From assembly GCF_013449685.1 (NCBI RefSeq), contig NZ_JACDSF010000028.1, positions 148,712 through 212,711 of the forward strand: a DNA stretch of 64,000 nucleotides. Direction: 5' to 3'. Below are positions 10,702-22,052 of this stretch, one piece after another. Under the pieces are notes generated by a model. That model did not search any database and was not told where the DNA came from. It saw only the letters and a list, made by a program, of their open reading frames with translations. This DNA is from Pectobacterium brasiliense (GTDB lineage: Bacteria > Pseudomonadota > Gammaproteobacteria > Enterobacterales > Enterobacteriaceae). The translations under genes were made by a program, and so were the position numbers. The number at the start of each line of letters is the position of its first letter. Position 1 is the stretch's first letter.

Positions 10702-11838
10702 TCAGAATTTAGGTTTCAGACGCAATCGCAAATCTGGGCCAACCTGGCGAACGTCTGCGATATCAAATTCCGGTACCTGAGACAGTTGATCCAGTCCGGG
10801 CAAGAGGCACAGCGAACGGGCATTTTCACCTAACAGTTTAGGGGCAAGATAAACGATAAGTTCATCAACAACGCCAGCATTAAGCAGCGCACCGGCCAGA
10901 CTGGCCCCAGCTTCGACCCAGACGGAGTTAATCTGCCGTCTCCCCAGCACCATCATCAACGCAACCAGATCAACACCGCCATTGTGCTGTGGTAGCATCA
11001 CTTGTTCAACGCCCTGCGGCCACGCTTGTTCGTCCGCCTGCACGCGCGCCAGCCAGGTCTCGCCCGGTTGGCTAACAATCCGATGCTGTGGTGTGACGCG
11101 CTGCTGGCTGTCCACAATCACCCGCACGGGCTGCCTGAGATCCGCTTCTGAATAGCGTTTCTGCACATCTGCCTCCAGCTCTGACCAGCGTACAGTGAGA
11201 GAAGGGTCGTCAGCTAACACCGTCGCACTGCTGCTCAGAATCGCTGCACTTTCCGCACGAAAGCGCTGCACATCCTGCCGCGCCTGCGGTGAGGTGATCC
11301 ACTGGCTTTCTCCCGATGCCATCGCAGTACGCCCATCCAAAGACGCCGCCATTTTAAGCTGCACGTAAGGAAAGCCCGTCCGCATGCGTTTCAGGAAGCC
11401 GACATTCACCTTCTCTGCTTCAGCCATCATAAAACCATGGCTGACGACAATCCCCGCCTGCTGTAAGCGATGCAAACCACGACCCGCCACCTGTGGATTC
11501 GGATCCTGCATCGCAGCAACCACGCGGGAAACGCCGGCAGTAATCAACGCATCGGCGCAAGGCGGCGTTCGCCCATGATGGCTACACGGTTCCAACGTGA
11601 CGTAGGCCGTCGCCCCACGTGCACGCTCCCCCGCCATTCTCAGCGCATGCACCTCCGCGTGTGGCTCACCAGCACGAAAATGATAGCCTTCACCGACAAT
11701 TTCGCCATCACGAACAATCACGCAGCCAACATTAGGGTTGGGTGCTGTCGTGAAGCAGCCACGGCGCGCCAGCTCTAGCGCGCGCGCCATGTATAATTCA
11801 TCCTGCGGCAAGTAGCCGTTTTCCTGAAAAGCGCTCAT
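10702..11838 (-). CDS. ribD: Bifunctional riboflavin deaminase/reductase RibD
   Basis: Two successive steps of riboflavin synthesis: pyrimidine deamination, then NADPH-dependent side-chain reduction. It has 378 residues. The N-terminal deaminase domain (about 1-145) has the zinc motif HAE (60-62) and PCSHHGRTPPC (cysteines 85 and 94). The C-terminal reductase domain begins near VQLKMAASLDGRTAM. It is separated from ribE by 110 bases, so an internal promoter is possible. The upstream gene nrdR ends 35 bases before its start. Confidence 0.96.
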   Translation of the reverse strand: MSAFQENGYLPQDELYMARALELARRGCFTTAPNPNVGCVIVRDGEIVGEGYHFRAGEPHAEVHALRMAGERARGATAYVTLEPCSHHGRTPPCADALITAGVSRVVAAMQDPNPQVAGRGLHRLQQAGIVVSHGFMMAEAEKVNVGFLKRMRTGFPYVQLKMAASLDGRTAMASGESQWITSPQARQDVQRFRAESAAILSSSATVLADDPSLTVRWSELEADVQKRYSEADLRQPVRVIVDSQQRVTPQHRIVSQPGETWLARVQADEQAWPQGVEQVMLPQHNGGVDLVALMMVLGRRQINSVWVEAGASLAGALLNAGVVDELIVYLAPKLLGENARSLCLLPGLDQLSQVPEFDIADVRQVGPDLRLRLKPKF

Positions 11839-11873
11839 TCCCGAACCTCTTATCTCTATTGCGTCGACGCAAC

Positions 11874-12323
11874 TTAATCCTGCAAACGCGCAATTTCTTC
11901 GCCAAATTCGCGGATATCTTCAAAGCTGCGATACACCGATGCAAAGCGGATATAAGCCACTTTATCCAGCTTTCTCAACGCTTCCATCACCAGATTCCCC
12001 ACCATCTTGGTGGTCACCTCGCGTTCTCCGGTCGCACGAAGATGGGATTTAATGTGATTAATCGCCATTTCGACGTCATCAGAACTGACTGGCCTTTTTT
12101 CCAGCGCCTTCAGCATGCCGCTACGCAATTTATCCTCATTAAAAGGCTCGCGTACTTCATTGCTTTTGATGACTCGCGGCATCACCAGTTCAGCCACTTC
12201 AAACGTGGTGAAGCGTTCATGACAAACCAGACACTGCCGACGACGACGTACTTGCGAACCTTCGCCGACCAAACGGGAATCAATGACTTTGGTATCAACA
12301 GCGGAACAAAATGGGCAATGCAT
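11874..12323 (-). CDS. nrdR: Transcriptional repressor NrdR
   Basis: ATP/dATP-sensing repressor of ribonucleotide reductase operons; binds NrdR boxes. It has 149 residues. An N-terminal zinc ribbon uses C3, C6, C31 and C34 (MHCPFC ... QCLVC), and an ATP-cone domain occupies about 49-139 ([16 protein letters not shown] ...). It heads the nrdR-ribD-ribE-nusB-thiL-pgpA run on the minus strand, matching E. coli order. No NrdR-box pair was recognised upstream. Confidence 0.97.
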   Translation of the reverse strand: MHCPFCSAVDTKVIDSRLVGEGSQVRRRRQCLVCHERFTTFEVAELVMPRVIKSNEVREPFNEDKLRSGMLKALEKRPVSSDDVEMAINHIKSHLRATGEREVTTKMVGNLVMEALRKLDKVAYIRFASVYRSFEDIREFGEEIARLQD

Positions 12324-12544
12324 GATGTGTCCTGACCAGTAATCCTTAAACGTAGCGACAGTTTACCCTGAATTAACGGACTAACCAAAACTCCTGATTG
12401 ACGTTGCGGGGGGGGGTTCGCATCTCTTCCGGTAATAGGATGAAAAAAGCTGTCTCACCTATGACTTAGACTTAATCGCAGCTAAACTCAGCAACAGGGA
12501 TCAACGGATCAATGAATAAAAACATCGAAAGGGGAACCACAGAC

Positions 12545-13114
12545 ATGAGAACCCGATATCGCGTACTGACCTTCCTGCCAGCGCTCATTTTGCTAGCAGG
12601 GTGCGCTGAACAGCGCCAGATGCCAAAATTGCAAAATCAGGTAGGCCAGCTCAATCAACAATTACAAACGCTGACCGATCAGGCCACGGCATTAGAGCGA
12701 CAAAATGCGTTGAATTCCCAGTCCACCTCCGGCGTTTATTTACTGCCAGCAGCAAAAACCAGCACAGTGCTGGAAAGCAGTATTGGCAGACTCAACGTGT
12801 CGTTACGCAATATCGAGACGGAAGCGAACGGAACAAGCGCGTTGCTGCACATTCGCACGCTTGATGCGAAGGGGTTACAGGCCTTTGGCGCACAGCTTGA
12901 CTGGGGACGGCTCGACCCAGTGAGCGGTAAGCCTTTAGCTAGCGACACGCAAACACAGTCGTTTGTCGTCTCCCCTACTCTGTTACCAAAAGCCGAGGCG
13001 ATTATTGAATTGCGCCTGAGCGGTCTGTCGCCGGAAGAACTCGGCTTCGTTCGTTTACATCAGGTTCAGGAAATACAAAGTCCGCCACTGGTTGCCGCCA
13101 CCGAGTCCCCTTAA
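12545..13114 (+). CDS. yajI: YajI-like lipoprotein (DUF3251)
   Basis: Predicted outer-membrane or periplasm-facing lipoprotein of 189 residues; function unknown. A signal peptide ends in the lipobox LLAGC (cysteine about residue 20). A short coiled-coil-like stretch rich in Q and L follows (LQNQVGQLNQQLQTLTDQ), then the DUF3251 domain. The start at 12545 gives a normal signal peptide; the frame opens 11 codons earlier at 12512, and AAAGGGGAA lies between the two. It is next to nrdR as in E. coli. A G9 homopolymer (12408-12416) lies upstream. Confidence 0.85.
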   Translation: MRTRYRVLTFLPALILLAGCAEQRQMPKLQNQVGQLNQQLQTLTDQATALERQNALNSQSTSGVYLLPAAKTSTVLESSIGRLNVSLRNIETEANGTSALLHIRTLDAKGLQAFGAQLDWGRLDPVSGKPLASDTQTQSFVVSPTLLPKAEAIIELRLSGLSPEELGFVRLHQVQEIQSPPLVAATESP

Positions 13115-13115
13115 T

Positions 13116-13240
13116 ATATCCGTCATACTTCAAGCCGCATGTGCGTTGGCTTTCCTCGCTCACCCCAGTCACTTACTTATGTAAGCTCCTGGGGATTCAC
13201 TGTGTCGCCGCCTGCATGCAACTCGAATTATTTAGGATAT
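13116..13240 (-). repeat. Dispersed intergenic repeat, copy A
   Basis: About 125 bases with terminal inverted ends (ATATCC ... GGATAT). Read on the minus strand it contains AAATAATTCGAGTTGCATG, GAGCTTACATAAGTAAGTGA and GCCAACGCACATG, ending CTTGAAGTATGACG. The same landmarks recur at 25209-25400, 35421-35476, 40065-40126 and 63708-63920, all intergenic. It resembles a MITE/ERIC-like element without coding capacity. Confidence 0.8.
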
Positions 13241-13266
13241 GAACGCATTTCCCAACGCTAAGATGC

Positions 13267-13296
13267 AAAAAACCCCGCAGCAACGCGGGGTTTTTT
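13267..13296. terminator. Bidirectional intrinsic terminator yajI / secF
   Basis: AAAAAACCCCGC and GCGGGGTTTTTT form a perfect 12-bp stem with a six-base loop between the convergent yajI and secF genes. A- and T-runs on both sides make it a strong terminator in both directions. Confidence 0.9.
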
Positions 13297-13314
13297 ATGT
13301 TTACAGTCAGCAAA

Positions 13315-14289
13315 TTAAGGCAGGATAGACGGTTGGTCCGCCCCTTCTTTTTCCACTTTCTGAACGATCAGGTTTTCACGCTTCATACCCAGTTTCAACG
13401 CCAGAGCGGAAGAAACATAGATAGAAGAAATCGTACCGATGATCACACCGATAAACATCGTCAACGAGAAGCCATGTAACAAGGCTCCACCGAAGACCAT
13501 AAGGATCACAATCATCGCCAGTGTGGTCGCCGATGTGATGATGGTACGATGCAACGTCTGTGTCAGAGAGATGTTGGTAATTTCGTAAGGTGTGCCACGA
13601 CGAACCTTGCGGAAATTCTCACGAATACGGTCAGACACCACGATCTTATCGTTAAGTGAATAACCAATTACCGACATCAGCGACGCAATGATCGTTAGGT
13701 CAATCTCAATAGAGAACAGAGACAACAGACCCATCGTGATGATCACATCGTGCCCCAAAGCCAGTACAGCCCCCAAAGCAAGACGCCATTCAAAACGGAA
13801 GCCGATATAAATGAGGATAGCAATCAGCGCTGACATCAGCGCCAATGCGCCCGCCTGTGCCAAATCACTCCCCACACTCGGACCGACGAATTCAATACGT
13901 TTCACCGTCGCATGCTGCTGGAAGGTCTCATTCACTACCTTCAGCACTTTGTTTCCAAGCGCTTCGTTCTCGCTGCCAGAAACGGGTGGCATACGTACCA
14001 TCACGTCACGGCTGCTACCGAAATTCTGCACCTGCGGCTCTGAAAACCCAGAGGTCTCTAATGAACTACGCAGGACATCGAGATCAATCGGTTTCTCAAG
14101 GTTAATCTCAATGACCGTACCACCGGTAAAATCGAGTCCCCAGTTGAAACCACGAACACCCATAATCGCGATAGAAGCAATGATCAGCAGGCCGGAAATG
14201 ATAAATGCCAATGTATCCCAGCGCATGAAATCATAGACTTTACGCCCATGGTTTAGTTGTTCAATGTTGTATTCCTGTTCCTGTGCCAC
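13315..14289 (-). CDS. secF: Protein translocase subunit SecF
   Basis: Inner-membrane RND-family component of SecDF-YajC, which uses the proton gradient to pull secreted proteins through SecYEG. It has 324 residues. First membrane segment about 22-45, a periplasmic P1 domain (about 60-150), then five more helices. Conserved segments: [12 protein letters not shown] at the start of P1, [21 protein letters not shown], and [19 protein letters not shown] start. It follows secD by nine bases. Confidence 0.97.
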   Translation of the reverse strand: MAQEQEYNIEQLNHGRKVYDFMRWDTLAFIISGLLIIASIAIMGVRGFNWGLDFTGGTVIEINLEKPIDLDVLRSSLETSGFSEPQVQNFGSSRDVMVRMPPVSGSENEALGNKVLKVVNETFQQHATVKRIEFVGPSVGSDLAQAGALALMSALIAILIYIGFRFEWRLALGAVLALGHDVIITMGLLSLFSIEIDLTIIASLMSVIGYSLNDKIVVSDRIRENFRKVRRGTPYEITNISLTQTLHRTIITSATTLAMIVILMVFGGALLHGFSLTMFIGVIIGTISSIYVSSALALKLGMKRENLIVQKVEKEGADQPSILP

Positions 14290-14298
14290 AACGCACTC

Positions 14299-16146
14299 CT
14301 AGATAGACAGCTTGTTGATACGTTTACCGCCGTAAAGCAGGTTAACGATGGCACGAGTACCGACGATCGCCGTAAACATTGAGGTCGCAATCCCAATCGC
14401 AGTCGTGATAGCAAACCCTTTGATAGAACCGGTACCCACCGCATACAGGATGATGACTTTAATCAACGTCGTGACGTTCGCATCAACAATCGAACTGAAT
14501 GCACCTTTGTAGCCCTCATGAATGGCCTGTTGCACGGAGCGGCCATTACTGAGTTCTTCTTTGATACGTTCGTTAATGAGTACGTTAGCATCGACAGCCA
14601 CCGCCAGCGTAAGCACGATACCCGCGATACCCGGCATGGTCAGCGTCGCCCCTGGCAGCAGCGACATCACGCCGACAATCAACACCAAGTTAGCAACCAG
14701 TGCACTGGTCGCGATGACACCAAACTTCTTGTAAAAGAAGACCATAAAGAGGATCGATGCGATCAAGCCCCACAAACAGGCTTCCAGCCCCTGAGTGATG
14801 TTTTGCATCCCCAGCGTTGGCCCAATGGTACGTTCTTCAACGATCTGGATCGGTGCAATCAGCGCACCCGCACGCAGCAGCAGAGAAAGCTGACGCGCTT
14901 CGTTCGGGTTATCAATGCCGGTAATACGGAAGCTGTTACCCAGTCGCGACTGAATCGTCGCTACGTTGATCACTTCTTCGTGTTTTTCCAATATCGAACG
15001 GCCAGTTGCATCTTTCTTGCCGCTGTCTTTGTATTCCACAAAGAGCGTCGCCATCAGCTTACCGATACTGTCTTTGGTGAAGTTGGACATGGTGTTACCA
15101 CCCGCGCTGTCCAGAGAAATATTCACCTGAGGCTGGTTGTATTCATCCGTACTCGATGTCGAATCGGTAATATGGTCGCCTGTCAGAATCACACGCTTGA
15201 ACAACACCACTGGTGAGCCATCACGCATGTTCTTCACTTCAGAGTCGCCCGGCACACGGCCGTTCGCCGCTGCGGTTGCATCAGCATTACTGTTGACCAG
15301 ACGGAATTCCAGCGTAGCGGTTGCACCAAGAATTTCTTTCGCGCGCGCCGTGTCCTGAATACCCGGCAACTCAACGACGATGCGATCGGCACCCTGACGC
15401 TGTACCAGAGGCTCAGCAACACCCAGTTGGTTCACACGGTTACGCAGGATATTGATGTTCTGCTGTACGGCGTATTCACGTGCTTCACGCAGACGTTCAT
15501 CAGACATCACTGCGCGTAGCAGGTTGCTGCCGCTGCTGCTGAGAACCAGATTACGGTGACGAGTAGTCAGATAGTTGATGCCCTCATCACGCGTTTGAGC
15601 ATCACGGAAACGAATTTCGACACCGTAATTATCAATTTTACGCACAGAGGCATAAGGAATGTTCTTCTCACGCAGATCGCTGCGCAAAGAGTCCATGGTT
15701 TGTTCTTGTAGTTTACCCAGCGCCGTATCCATATCCACTTCCATCAGGAAGTGAACGCCACCGCGCAGGTCAAGCCCCAATTTCATCGGTTCAGCGCCCA
15801 ACAACCGCAGCCAGGTTGGCGTAGCAGGTGCAAGGTTAAGTGCAACGACGAACTTTTCGCCCAGCTCATTAACGAGCGCTTCACGCGCACGGAGCTGAAC
15901 ATCAGGGTTAGAGAAGCGAGCCAGAATTGCACCGTTTTCCAATGCAATCGACTTACTGGTAATATTCTGTTCTTTTAAAACATTCTGGACTTGGATCAGC
16001 GTCGTTTCGCTGGCGGCGGTTCCCCGCGCGCCAGTAACTTGTACCGCCGGATCCTCACCATATAGGTTAGGAAGTGCGTAGAGCAGGCCGACAAACAACA
16101 CCACGACCAGCATCAGGTACTTCCACAAAGGATAACGATTTAACAC
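14299..16146 (-). CDS. secD: Protein translocase subunit SecD
   Basis: Large periplasm-facing partner of SecF. It has 615 residues, equal to E. coli. One N-terminal helix (about 9-28), a long periplasmic region with the D1/P1 repeats ([16 protein letters not shown] near 125; [11 protein letters not shown]), and a C-terminal five-helix block with the conserved [21 protein letters not shown] segment carrying the proton-relay aspartate. GTG start. Genes run yajC-secD-secF with short spacers (27 and 9 bases), one operon. Confidence 0.98.
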   Translation of the reverse strand: MLNRYPLWKYLMLVVVLFVGLLYALPNLYGEDPAVQVTGARGTAASETTLIQVQNVLKEQNITSKSIALENGAILARFSNPDVQLRAREALVNELGEKFVVALNLAPATPTWLRLLGAEPMKLGLDLRGGVHFLMEVDMDTALGKLQEQTMDSLRSDLREKNIPYASVRKIDNYGVEIRFRDAQTRDEGINYLTTRHRNLVLSSSGSNLLRAVMSDERLREAREYAVQQNINILRNRVNQLGVAEPLVQRQGADRIVVELPGIQDTARAKEILGATATLEFRLVNSNADATAAANGRVPGDSEVKNMRDGSPVVLFKRVILTGDHITDSTSSTDEYNQPQVNISLDSAGGNTMSNFTKDSIGKLMATLFVEYKDSGKKDATGRSILEKHEEVINVATIQSRLGNSFRITGIDNPNEARQLSLLLRAGALIAPIQIVEERTIGPTLGMQNITQGLEACLWGLIASILFMVFFYKKFGVIATSALVANLVLIVGVMSLLPGATLTMPGIAGIVLTLAVAVDANVLINERIKEELSNGRSVQQAIHEGYKGAFSSIVDANVTTLIKVIILYAVGTGSIKGFAITTAIGIATSMFTAIVGTRAIVNLLYGGKRINKLSI

Positions 16147-16173
16147 GGCAGTTCCCTTCGGGAAAATCGGAAA

Positions 16174-16506
16174 TTACAGGGCCTTAATCGTGCCCTTCGG
16201 CAGCACGGCAGCCACGAAATCACGTTTGATAACCACTTCATTGGTCTCGTTCAACGCAATCGCAATATAGCCAGTTTCGGACACTTTGGTTACGCGACCA
16301 ACCAGACCACCGGTCGTTAAGACTTCATCGCCCTTGCCGATAGAATCCATTAACTTTTTGTGTTCCTTGGCACGTTTTTGCTGAGGGCGCAGGATCATAA
16401 AGTAGAAAATCAGACCAAAAACGGCCAGCATAATAACCAGAGAGTACGGGCTTCCCTGAGCCGGAGCGCCAGTTGCAGCGACAGCATCGGAGATGAAAAG
16501 ACTCAT
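16174..16506 (-). CDS. yajC: SecDF-associated subunit YajC
   Basis: Small single-span inner-membrane protein of 110 residues that joins SecDF at the translocon. One hydrophobic helix at about 21-42 (SLVIMLAVFGLIFYFMILRP) is followed by the conserved RPQQKRAKEHKKLMDSIGKGDEV segment (split here by the helix end) and a small beta domain. GAGGAT lies just upstream of the ATG. It begins 126 bases after tgt; that gap contains short repeated AT-rich motifs. Confidence 0.96.
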   Translation of the reverse strand: MSLFISDAVAATGAPAQGSPYSLVIMLAVFGLIFYFMILRPQQKRAKEHKKLMDSIGKGDEVLTTGGLVGRVTKVSETGYIAIALNETNEVVIKRDFVAAVLPKGTIKAL

Positions 16507-16523
16507 TTAAATATCCTCTTTTT

Positions 16524-16626
16524 TGTCAAAAGATAAGCTATCAAAAAGATAAGTTATCAACCTTATAATCGTAAAAACGCTTCACAACAAAATACAATTC
16601 ATAACAAGATACAATGCATAAAAAAC
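16524..16626. repeat. Short direct repeats in the tgt-yajC spacer
   Basis: AT-rich 126-base spacer with two pairs of imperfect direct repeats: AAAGATAAGCTATCAA and AAAGATAAGTTATCAA back to back, and ATACAATTCATAA and ATACAATGCATAA further left. GATAAGTTATC is itself nearly palindromic. A yajC promoter or regulator site is possible; nothing specific recognised. Confidence 0.45.
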
Positions 16627-16632
16627 GGACTA

Positions 16633-17778
<1,146 letters not shown>

Positions 17779-17874
17779 TTAGCCTCCTGCATCAGAAAAA
17801 CAGTCTGATGGTAATGATGTATTAACGCCTGACAGAGCGTGGTCTGTGGCGTTCCTATTATGTGGAAAGTGGGT

Positions 17875-18942
17875 TTAGCCCACGTTTTCCTGTTCGGCCA
17901 TCGGATTGTGCGTAATAAACATCGCATCACCGTAGCTGAAAAAACGATATTGCTCTGCCACCGCCTGGCGGTAGGCAGACATCGTGTTCTGGTAACCAGC
18001 AAAGGCCGACACCAGCATGATTAACGTCGATTCGGGTAAATGGAAATTGGTCACCAGCGCATCGATAATGCGGTAGTGATAGCCCGGATAGATGAAAATT
18101 TTGGTATCGCCGAAGAACGGTTCGATCGCAGCGTTCTGGCTGGCCTGCGCGGCACTTTCCAGTGAACGTACTGAGGTAGTACCAACGGCGATCACACGAT
18201 TTCCCCGCGCTTTACACGCCAGAACAGCATCAACGACGTCCTGCGGCACTTCGGCATATTCGGCGTGCATGATGTGATCTTCAATCGTATCGACGCGCAC
18301 AGGCTGGAAAGTCCCCGCCCCAACGTGCAGCGTAACGAACGCCATGTCGATGCCTTTCTCGCGCAGCGCGGCCAACATCGGCTCATCAAAATGCAAGCCC
18401 GCCGTCGGTGCCGCTACGGCGCCTGGACGTTGGCTATACACCGTCTGATAAAGCTCACGGTCGGCATCCTCATCCGGCCTGTCGATATACGGTGGTAACG
18501 GCATGTGGCCGATATCATTCAGGATCGACAGAACATCACGATCATCATCGAAATGCAGCTCAAATAGCGCATCGTGGCGAGCGGTCATCGTGGCCTTGAC
18601 ACTTTCGTCATCGCCCAGCAGCAGCTCCGTACCCGGTTTTGGCGCTTTTGACGCCCGAACGTGCGCGAGTACCCGATGGTCATCCAGCACACGCTCGACC
18701 AGTACTTCCAGTTTGCCGCCGCTGGCTTTACGGCCAAACAGACGAGCAGGAATCACGCGCGTATTGTTGAACACCAGCAGATCGCCGGGATTCAGTTTAT
18801 CCAGCAAATCGGTAAACACGCCGTGCGTCAGATTTCCCGTCGGCCCGTCCAGCGATAGCAGGCGGCACCCACTGCGTTCTGCTTGTGGATAATGGGCAAT
18901 CAATGATTCAGGAAGTTCAAACGAAAAATCGGTAACACGCAT
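17875..18942 (-). CDS. queA: S-adenosylmethionine:tRNA ribosyltransferase-isomerase
   Basis: Transfers and isomerises the ribosyl moiety of S-adenosylmethionine to preQ1-tRNA, making epoxyqueuosine. It has 355 residues. Family segments: [20 protein letters not shown] (first 20 residues), [37 protein letters not shown] and [11 protein letters not shown]. It is the first gene of the queA-tgt-yajC-secDF run and divergent from acpH, as in E. coli. Confidence 0.97.
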   Translation of the reverse strand: MRVTDFSFELPESLIAHYPQAERSGCRLLSLDGPTGNLTHGVFTDLLDKLNPGDLLVFNNTRVIPARLFGRKASGGKLEVLVERVLDDHRVLAHVRASKAPKPGTELLLGDDESVKATMTARHDALFELHFDDDRDVLSILNDIGHMPLPPYIDRPDEDADRELYQTVYSQRPGAVAAPTAGLHFDEPMLAALREKGIDMAFVTLHVGAGTFQPVRVDTIEDHIMHAEYAEVPQDVVDAVLACKARGNRVIAVGTTSVRSLESAAQASQNAAIEPFFGDTKIFIYPGYHYRIIDALVTNFHLPESTLIMLVSAFAGYQNTMSAYRQAVAEQYRFFSYGDAMFITHNPMAEQENVG

Positions 18943-19073
18943 GGCAATTCACTTAGCTGTAATACATTAAAAATGGGCGGCCTAGTCTAGAGCCGCAAGC
19001 GCATGGCTGCAAGAAATAAGCACCTGAGTCGTGGAATGCATGATATCCAATAGAAAAGGTATATACTGTCACG

Positions 19074-19655
19074 ATGAATTTTCTTGCCCACCTCCACCTG
19101 GCCACGCTGGCCGACAGCTCCCTATTAGGTAATCTGATGGCGGATTTCGTGCGCGGCAACCCGCAGGACAGCTACGCTGACGAGATCGTCGCGGGTATTC
19201 GTCTGCATCGTCGTGTTGATTCGCTGACCGACAGCCTGCCGGAAGTCAAACAGGCACGTCAGTATTTCAGCGATGAATTCCGCCGCGTTTCGCCGATTAC
19301 GTTGGATGTCCTGTGGGATCACTATCTTGCGCGTCACTGGCTACAGCTGGTGCCAGACACGCCCTTGCAAGCCTTTATCGACGAGGCGCAATCACAAATC
19401 GAGCCGCATCTGGCGCAAACGCCGGAACGCTTTCAGAACCTGAATCGCTATCTGTGGCCGGAACGCTGGATGACCCGTTACGCAGAGCTGCCGTTTATCG
19501 CCGATGTGCTACACAGAATGTCGGTACGCCGTCCGAAACTGGCGGCGCTGTCCGGCTCTTTTCAGGATATCGAGCAGCACTATCACCAATTTGAAACACT
19601 CTTCTGGCAGTTTTATCCACGGATGATGCAATTAGCGAAAGCGCAGCAGCTGTAA
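19074..19655 (+). CDS. acpH: Acyl carrier protein phosphodiesterase
   Basis: Removes 4'-phosphopantetheine from holo-ACP. It has 193 residues. N-terminus [20 protein letters not shown] and the motifs [16 protein letters not shown] and WDHYLARHW match AcpH (YajB); the aspartate and histidine residues in these motifs fit the HD-like metal hydrolase fold of the family. The C-terminal WQFYPRMM is conserved. It is transcribed divergently from queA with 131 bases between. Confidence 0.93.
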   Translation: MNFLAHLHLATLADSSLLGNLMADFVRGNPQDSYADEIVAGIRLHRRVDSLTDSLPEVKQARQYFSDEFRRVSPITLDVLWDHYLARHWLQLVPDTPLQAFIDEAQSQIEPHLAQTPERFQNLNRYLWPERWMTRYAELPFIADVLHRMSVRRPKLAALSGSFQDIEQHYHQFETLFWQFYPRMMQLAKAQQL

Positions 19656-19725
19656 GATCGCGACTTTTCCGTTTTTCTACGCGGCGTATTGTCCTTTCCA
19701 TCAAAAGGGTTAATCTAGCCCCTTG

Positions 19726-19762
19726 AAAGGAAATAGCGATGAGTTCAATAGACAGAAACTAT
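19726..19762 (+). promoter_or_regulatory. OxyR binding site upstream of the peroxiredoxin gene
   Basis: The OxyR pattern is ATAG-N7-CTAT-N7-ATAG-N7-CTAT. Here it reads AAAG-N7-CGAT-N7-ATAG-N7-CTAT with exact spacing, 14 of 16 defined bases matching. It ends 104 bases before the start codon; TATACT at 19808-19813 could be the -10 element. Confidence 0.7.
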
Positions 19763-19866
19763 CTCATTGATTGGTCTCTTTGCCTGTATTCACTTAGGCA
19801 GAGTCCCTATACTACTCGCTGTTTTTTATATCATCCGATCATTAACCGCTATCTACAGGAGTAATT

Positions 19867-20469
19867 ATGGTCCTGGTAACTCGTCAAGCCCCAGACTTCA
19901 CCGCAGCTGCCGTTTTAGGCAGTGGCGAAATCGTCGAAAATTTCAACCTGAAGAAGCACATCAACGGTAAAGCTGCCGTGATCTTCTTCTGGCCGATGGA
20001 CTTCACCTTCGTTTGTCCGTCAGAGCTGATTGCTTTCGATCACCGCTATGCCGAGTTCAAGAAACGCGGTGTAGAAGTGGTTGGCGTTTCCTTCGACTCC
20101 GAGTTTGTTCACAACGCATGGCGTAAAACCCCTGTGGACAAAGGCGGCATCGGCGAAGTGCAATACGCGATGGTTGCTGACATCAAGCGCGAAATCCAGA
20201 AGGCCTACGGCATTGAGCACCCAGAAGCTGGTGTTGCACTGCGTGGTTCTTTCCTGATCGACAAAAACGGCGTAGTTCGTCACCAGGTGGTGAACGATCT
20301 GCCGCTGGGTCGTAACATCGATGAAATGCTGCGTACCGTTGATGCCCTGCAATTCCACGAAGAGCACGGCGAAGTGTGCCCGGCGCAGTGGGAAAAAGGG
20401 AAATCCGGTATGGGCGCGTCACCAGACGGCGTAGCGAAATACCTGTCTGAGAACGCAGACAAGCTGTAA
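19867..20469 (+). CDS. ahpC: Typical 2-Cys peroxiredoxin (AhpC/TSA family)
   Basis: Thiol peroxidase that reduces hydrogen peroxide and alkyl hydroperoxides; cytosolic. It has 200 residues. The peroxidatic cysteine is C50 in FTFVCPSEL and the resolving cysteine is C171 in HGEVCPAQW, the typical 2-Cys arrangement of a dimer or decamer. GGIGEVQYAMVAD and RGSFLIDKNGVVRH are family segments; the GGIG motif marks sensitivity to over-oxidation in eukaryotic members. No ahpF follows, so thioredoxin or another reductase must recycle it. An OxyR site lies upstream and an intrinsic terminator downstream, so it is monocistronic. The ahpC symbol is by family; tsaA is an alternative. Confidence 0.9.
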   Translation: MVLVTRQAPDFTAAAVLGSGEIVENFNLKKHINGKAAVIFFWPMDFTFVCPSELIAFDHRYAEFKKRGVEVVGVSFDSEFVHNAWRKTPVDKGGIGEVQYAMVADIKREIQKAYGIEHPEAGVALRGSFLIDKNGVVRHQVVNDLPLGRNIDEMLRTVDALQFHEEHGEVCPAQWEKGKSGMGASPDGVAKYLSENADKL

Positions 20470-20503
20470 TTCCTCATCCTGCCGACATGGCAATATGATG
20501 ACC

Positions 20504-20533
20504 AAGCCAGTCGCGATGCGACTGGCTTTTTCT
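20504..20533 (+). terminator. Intrinsic terminator of the peroxiredoxin gene
   Basis: Eleven-base stem AAGCCAGTCGC / GCGACTGGCTT with a GAT loop followed by TTTTCTTT, 34 bases after the stop codon. Confidence 0.88.
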
Positions 20534-20692
20534 TTGCCCGCAAGTTATCCCTCTGTTCTTCCTCACCTCTCACCGCCTCTTCCCGACGATATCTTAAATA
20601 ATACAAAAGGTTGACTAGGGGCGCTAAATCCTTAGCCTTAAAGCCACATCGTGTTCATGCACGACAGATTCACTGGAATAAAAGGAGAACGC

Positions 20693-21967
20693 ATGCAACA
20701 AAATCTCGCGCTATGGCTGAGAGAAGCTGGAATACAACACGCTAGCCTCATTGCGTTACTGATTGTTCTCGGGCTGATATTGCTCATTTCTGCCGTCATC
20801 CACCTGATTTTTCATCAGGTTGTGCTGAAAAGAATGGTACTGTGCTCACTCAATAAGCCGGGAAAAACCGAGGGACACGGGTGGAAGCAGGCGCTGACGC
20901 AACACAACTTGTTTAACCGGCTGGCCTTCTTGCTACAAGGGGTGATCCTGAATATTCAGGTCTTTGTGTGGCTTCCCTCGCAGAGTGAAACCCGTGAAGC
21001 GCTCATCATCTGTTCCCAAGTGTGGATCATGGTTTTTGCGCTGCTGTCCTTGTTCTCGCTCCTCGATGTTCTGCTCAACGTTTCCGCCCGTACCAAAGTC
21101 GCCAGCCAGCTGCCGCTGCGCGGTATCTTCCAGAGCCTGAAACTAATTGCCACCATCGTTATCAGCATCATGGTGGTGTCACTGCTCATCGGGAAATCGC
21201 CGCTGATTCTGATCAGTGGGCTAGGCGCGATGGCCGCCGTCCTGATGTTGGTGTTCAAAGATCCGATTATGGGATTGGTCGCGGGCATCCAACTCTCCGC
21301 CAATGACATGTTAACGCTGGGAGACTGGCTCGAAATGCCCAAATACGGCGCTGACGGAGCCGTTATCGATATCGGGCTGACAACGGTAAAAGTGAGAAAC
21401 TGGGACAATACCGTCACCACCATTCCCACCTACGCGTTAGTCTCCGATTCTTTTAAGAACTGGCGTTCGATGTCCGAATCTGGGGGCAGGCGCATCAAGC
21501 GTAGTATCAATATCGATACCACCAGCGTGCATTTTATGACGGAAGACGAGCAGGCGCGATTGCTGCGCAGCAAGCTTCTGTCGCCTTATATTCAGAACAA
21601 GAAGAGTGAACTGGAGCAGCATAATGCCCAGTCCGACTCCGACCTGACATCACCGCTGAACGGCCGTCGTTTGACGAATTTAGGCACGTTCCGCGCCTAC
21701 CTTCAGGTTTATCTGCGCACGCATCCGGGTATTCATAAAGGGATGACGCTGATGGTACGGCAGCTTGCGCCAACGTCAGAAGGGGTACCGCTGGAGATTT
21801 ATGCGTTTACCAACACGACCGCCTGGGTCGATTACGAAAGCATTCAGTCTGATATTTTCGACCATATCTTTGCGATCTTACCGGAGTTCGATCTCCGCAT
21901 TCATCAAATACCAACCGGCCACGATATGCGGATCATGGCGCAGCAAATGACGACGCCGAAAGCGTAA
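20693..21967 (+). CDS. ybdG: Mechanosensitive channel YbdG-type (MscM)
   Basis: Inner-membrane channel of the MscS superfamily, miniconductance type, for osmotic downshift. It has 424 residues; E. coli YbdG has 415. About five transmembrane helices occupy residues 20-180, the last being the pore-lining [19 protein letters not shown] (about 180). A beta domain follows ([29 protein letters not shown]) and then a mixed C-terminal domain. The frame opens 14 codons earlier at 20651, but AAGGAG directly precedes the ATG at 20693. Similarity to E. coli YbdG continues throughout. Confidence 0.93.
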   Translation: MQQNLALWLREAGIQHASLIALLIVLGLILLISAVIHLIFHQVVLKRMVLCSLNKPGKTEGHGWKQALTQHNLFNRLAFLLQGVILNIQVFVWLPSQSETREALIICSQVWIMVFALLSLFSLLDVLLNVSARTKVASQLPLRGIFQSLKLIATIVISIMVVSLLIGKSPLILISGLGAMAAVLMLVFKDPIMGLVAGIQLSANDMLTLGDWLEMPKYGADGAVIDIGLTTVKVRNWDNTVTTIPTYALVSDSFKNWRSMSESGGRRIKRSINIDTTSVHFMTEDEQARLLRSKLLSPYIQNKKSELEQHNAQSDSDLTSPLNGRRLTNLGTFRAYLQVYLRTHPGIHKGMTLMVRQLAPTSEGVPLEIYAFTNTTAWVDYESIQSDIFDHIFAILPEFDLRIHQIPTGHDMRIMAQQMTTPKA

Positions 21968-22052
21968 TATCTCATGCAAAGGAACGAAAGCGGCTGACAC
22001 CGAATGAAAACGGGAGTAATGGAATAGAAGAGTAAAGCGTTTGCGCCACGGA

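Noticed and set aside
14518..15216. 232-codon open frame on the plus strand
   Set aside because: It is antisense to secD, rich in H, R and Q, with no domain; secD is unambiguous.
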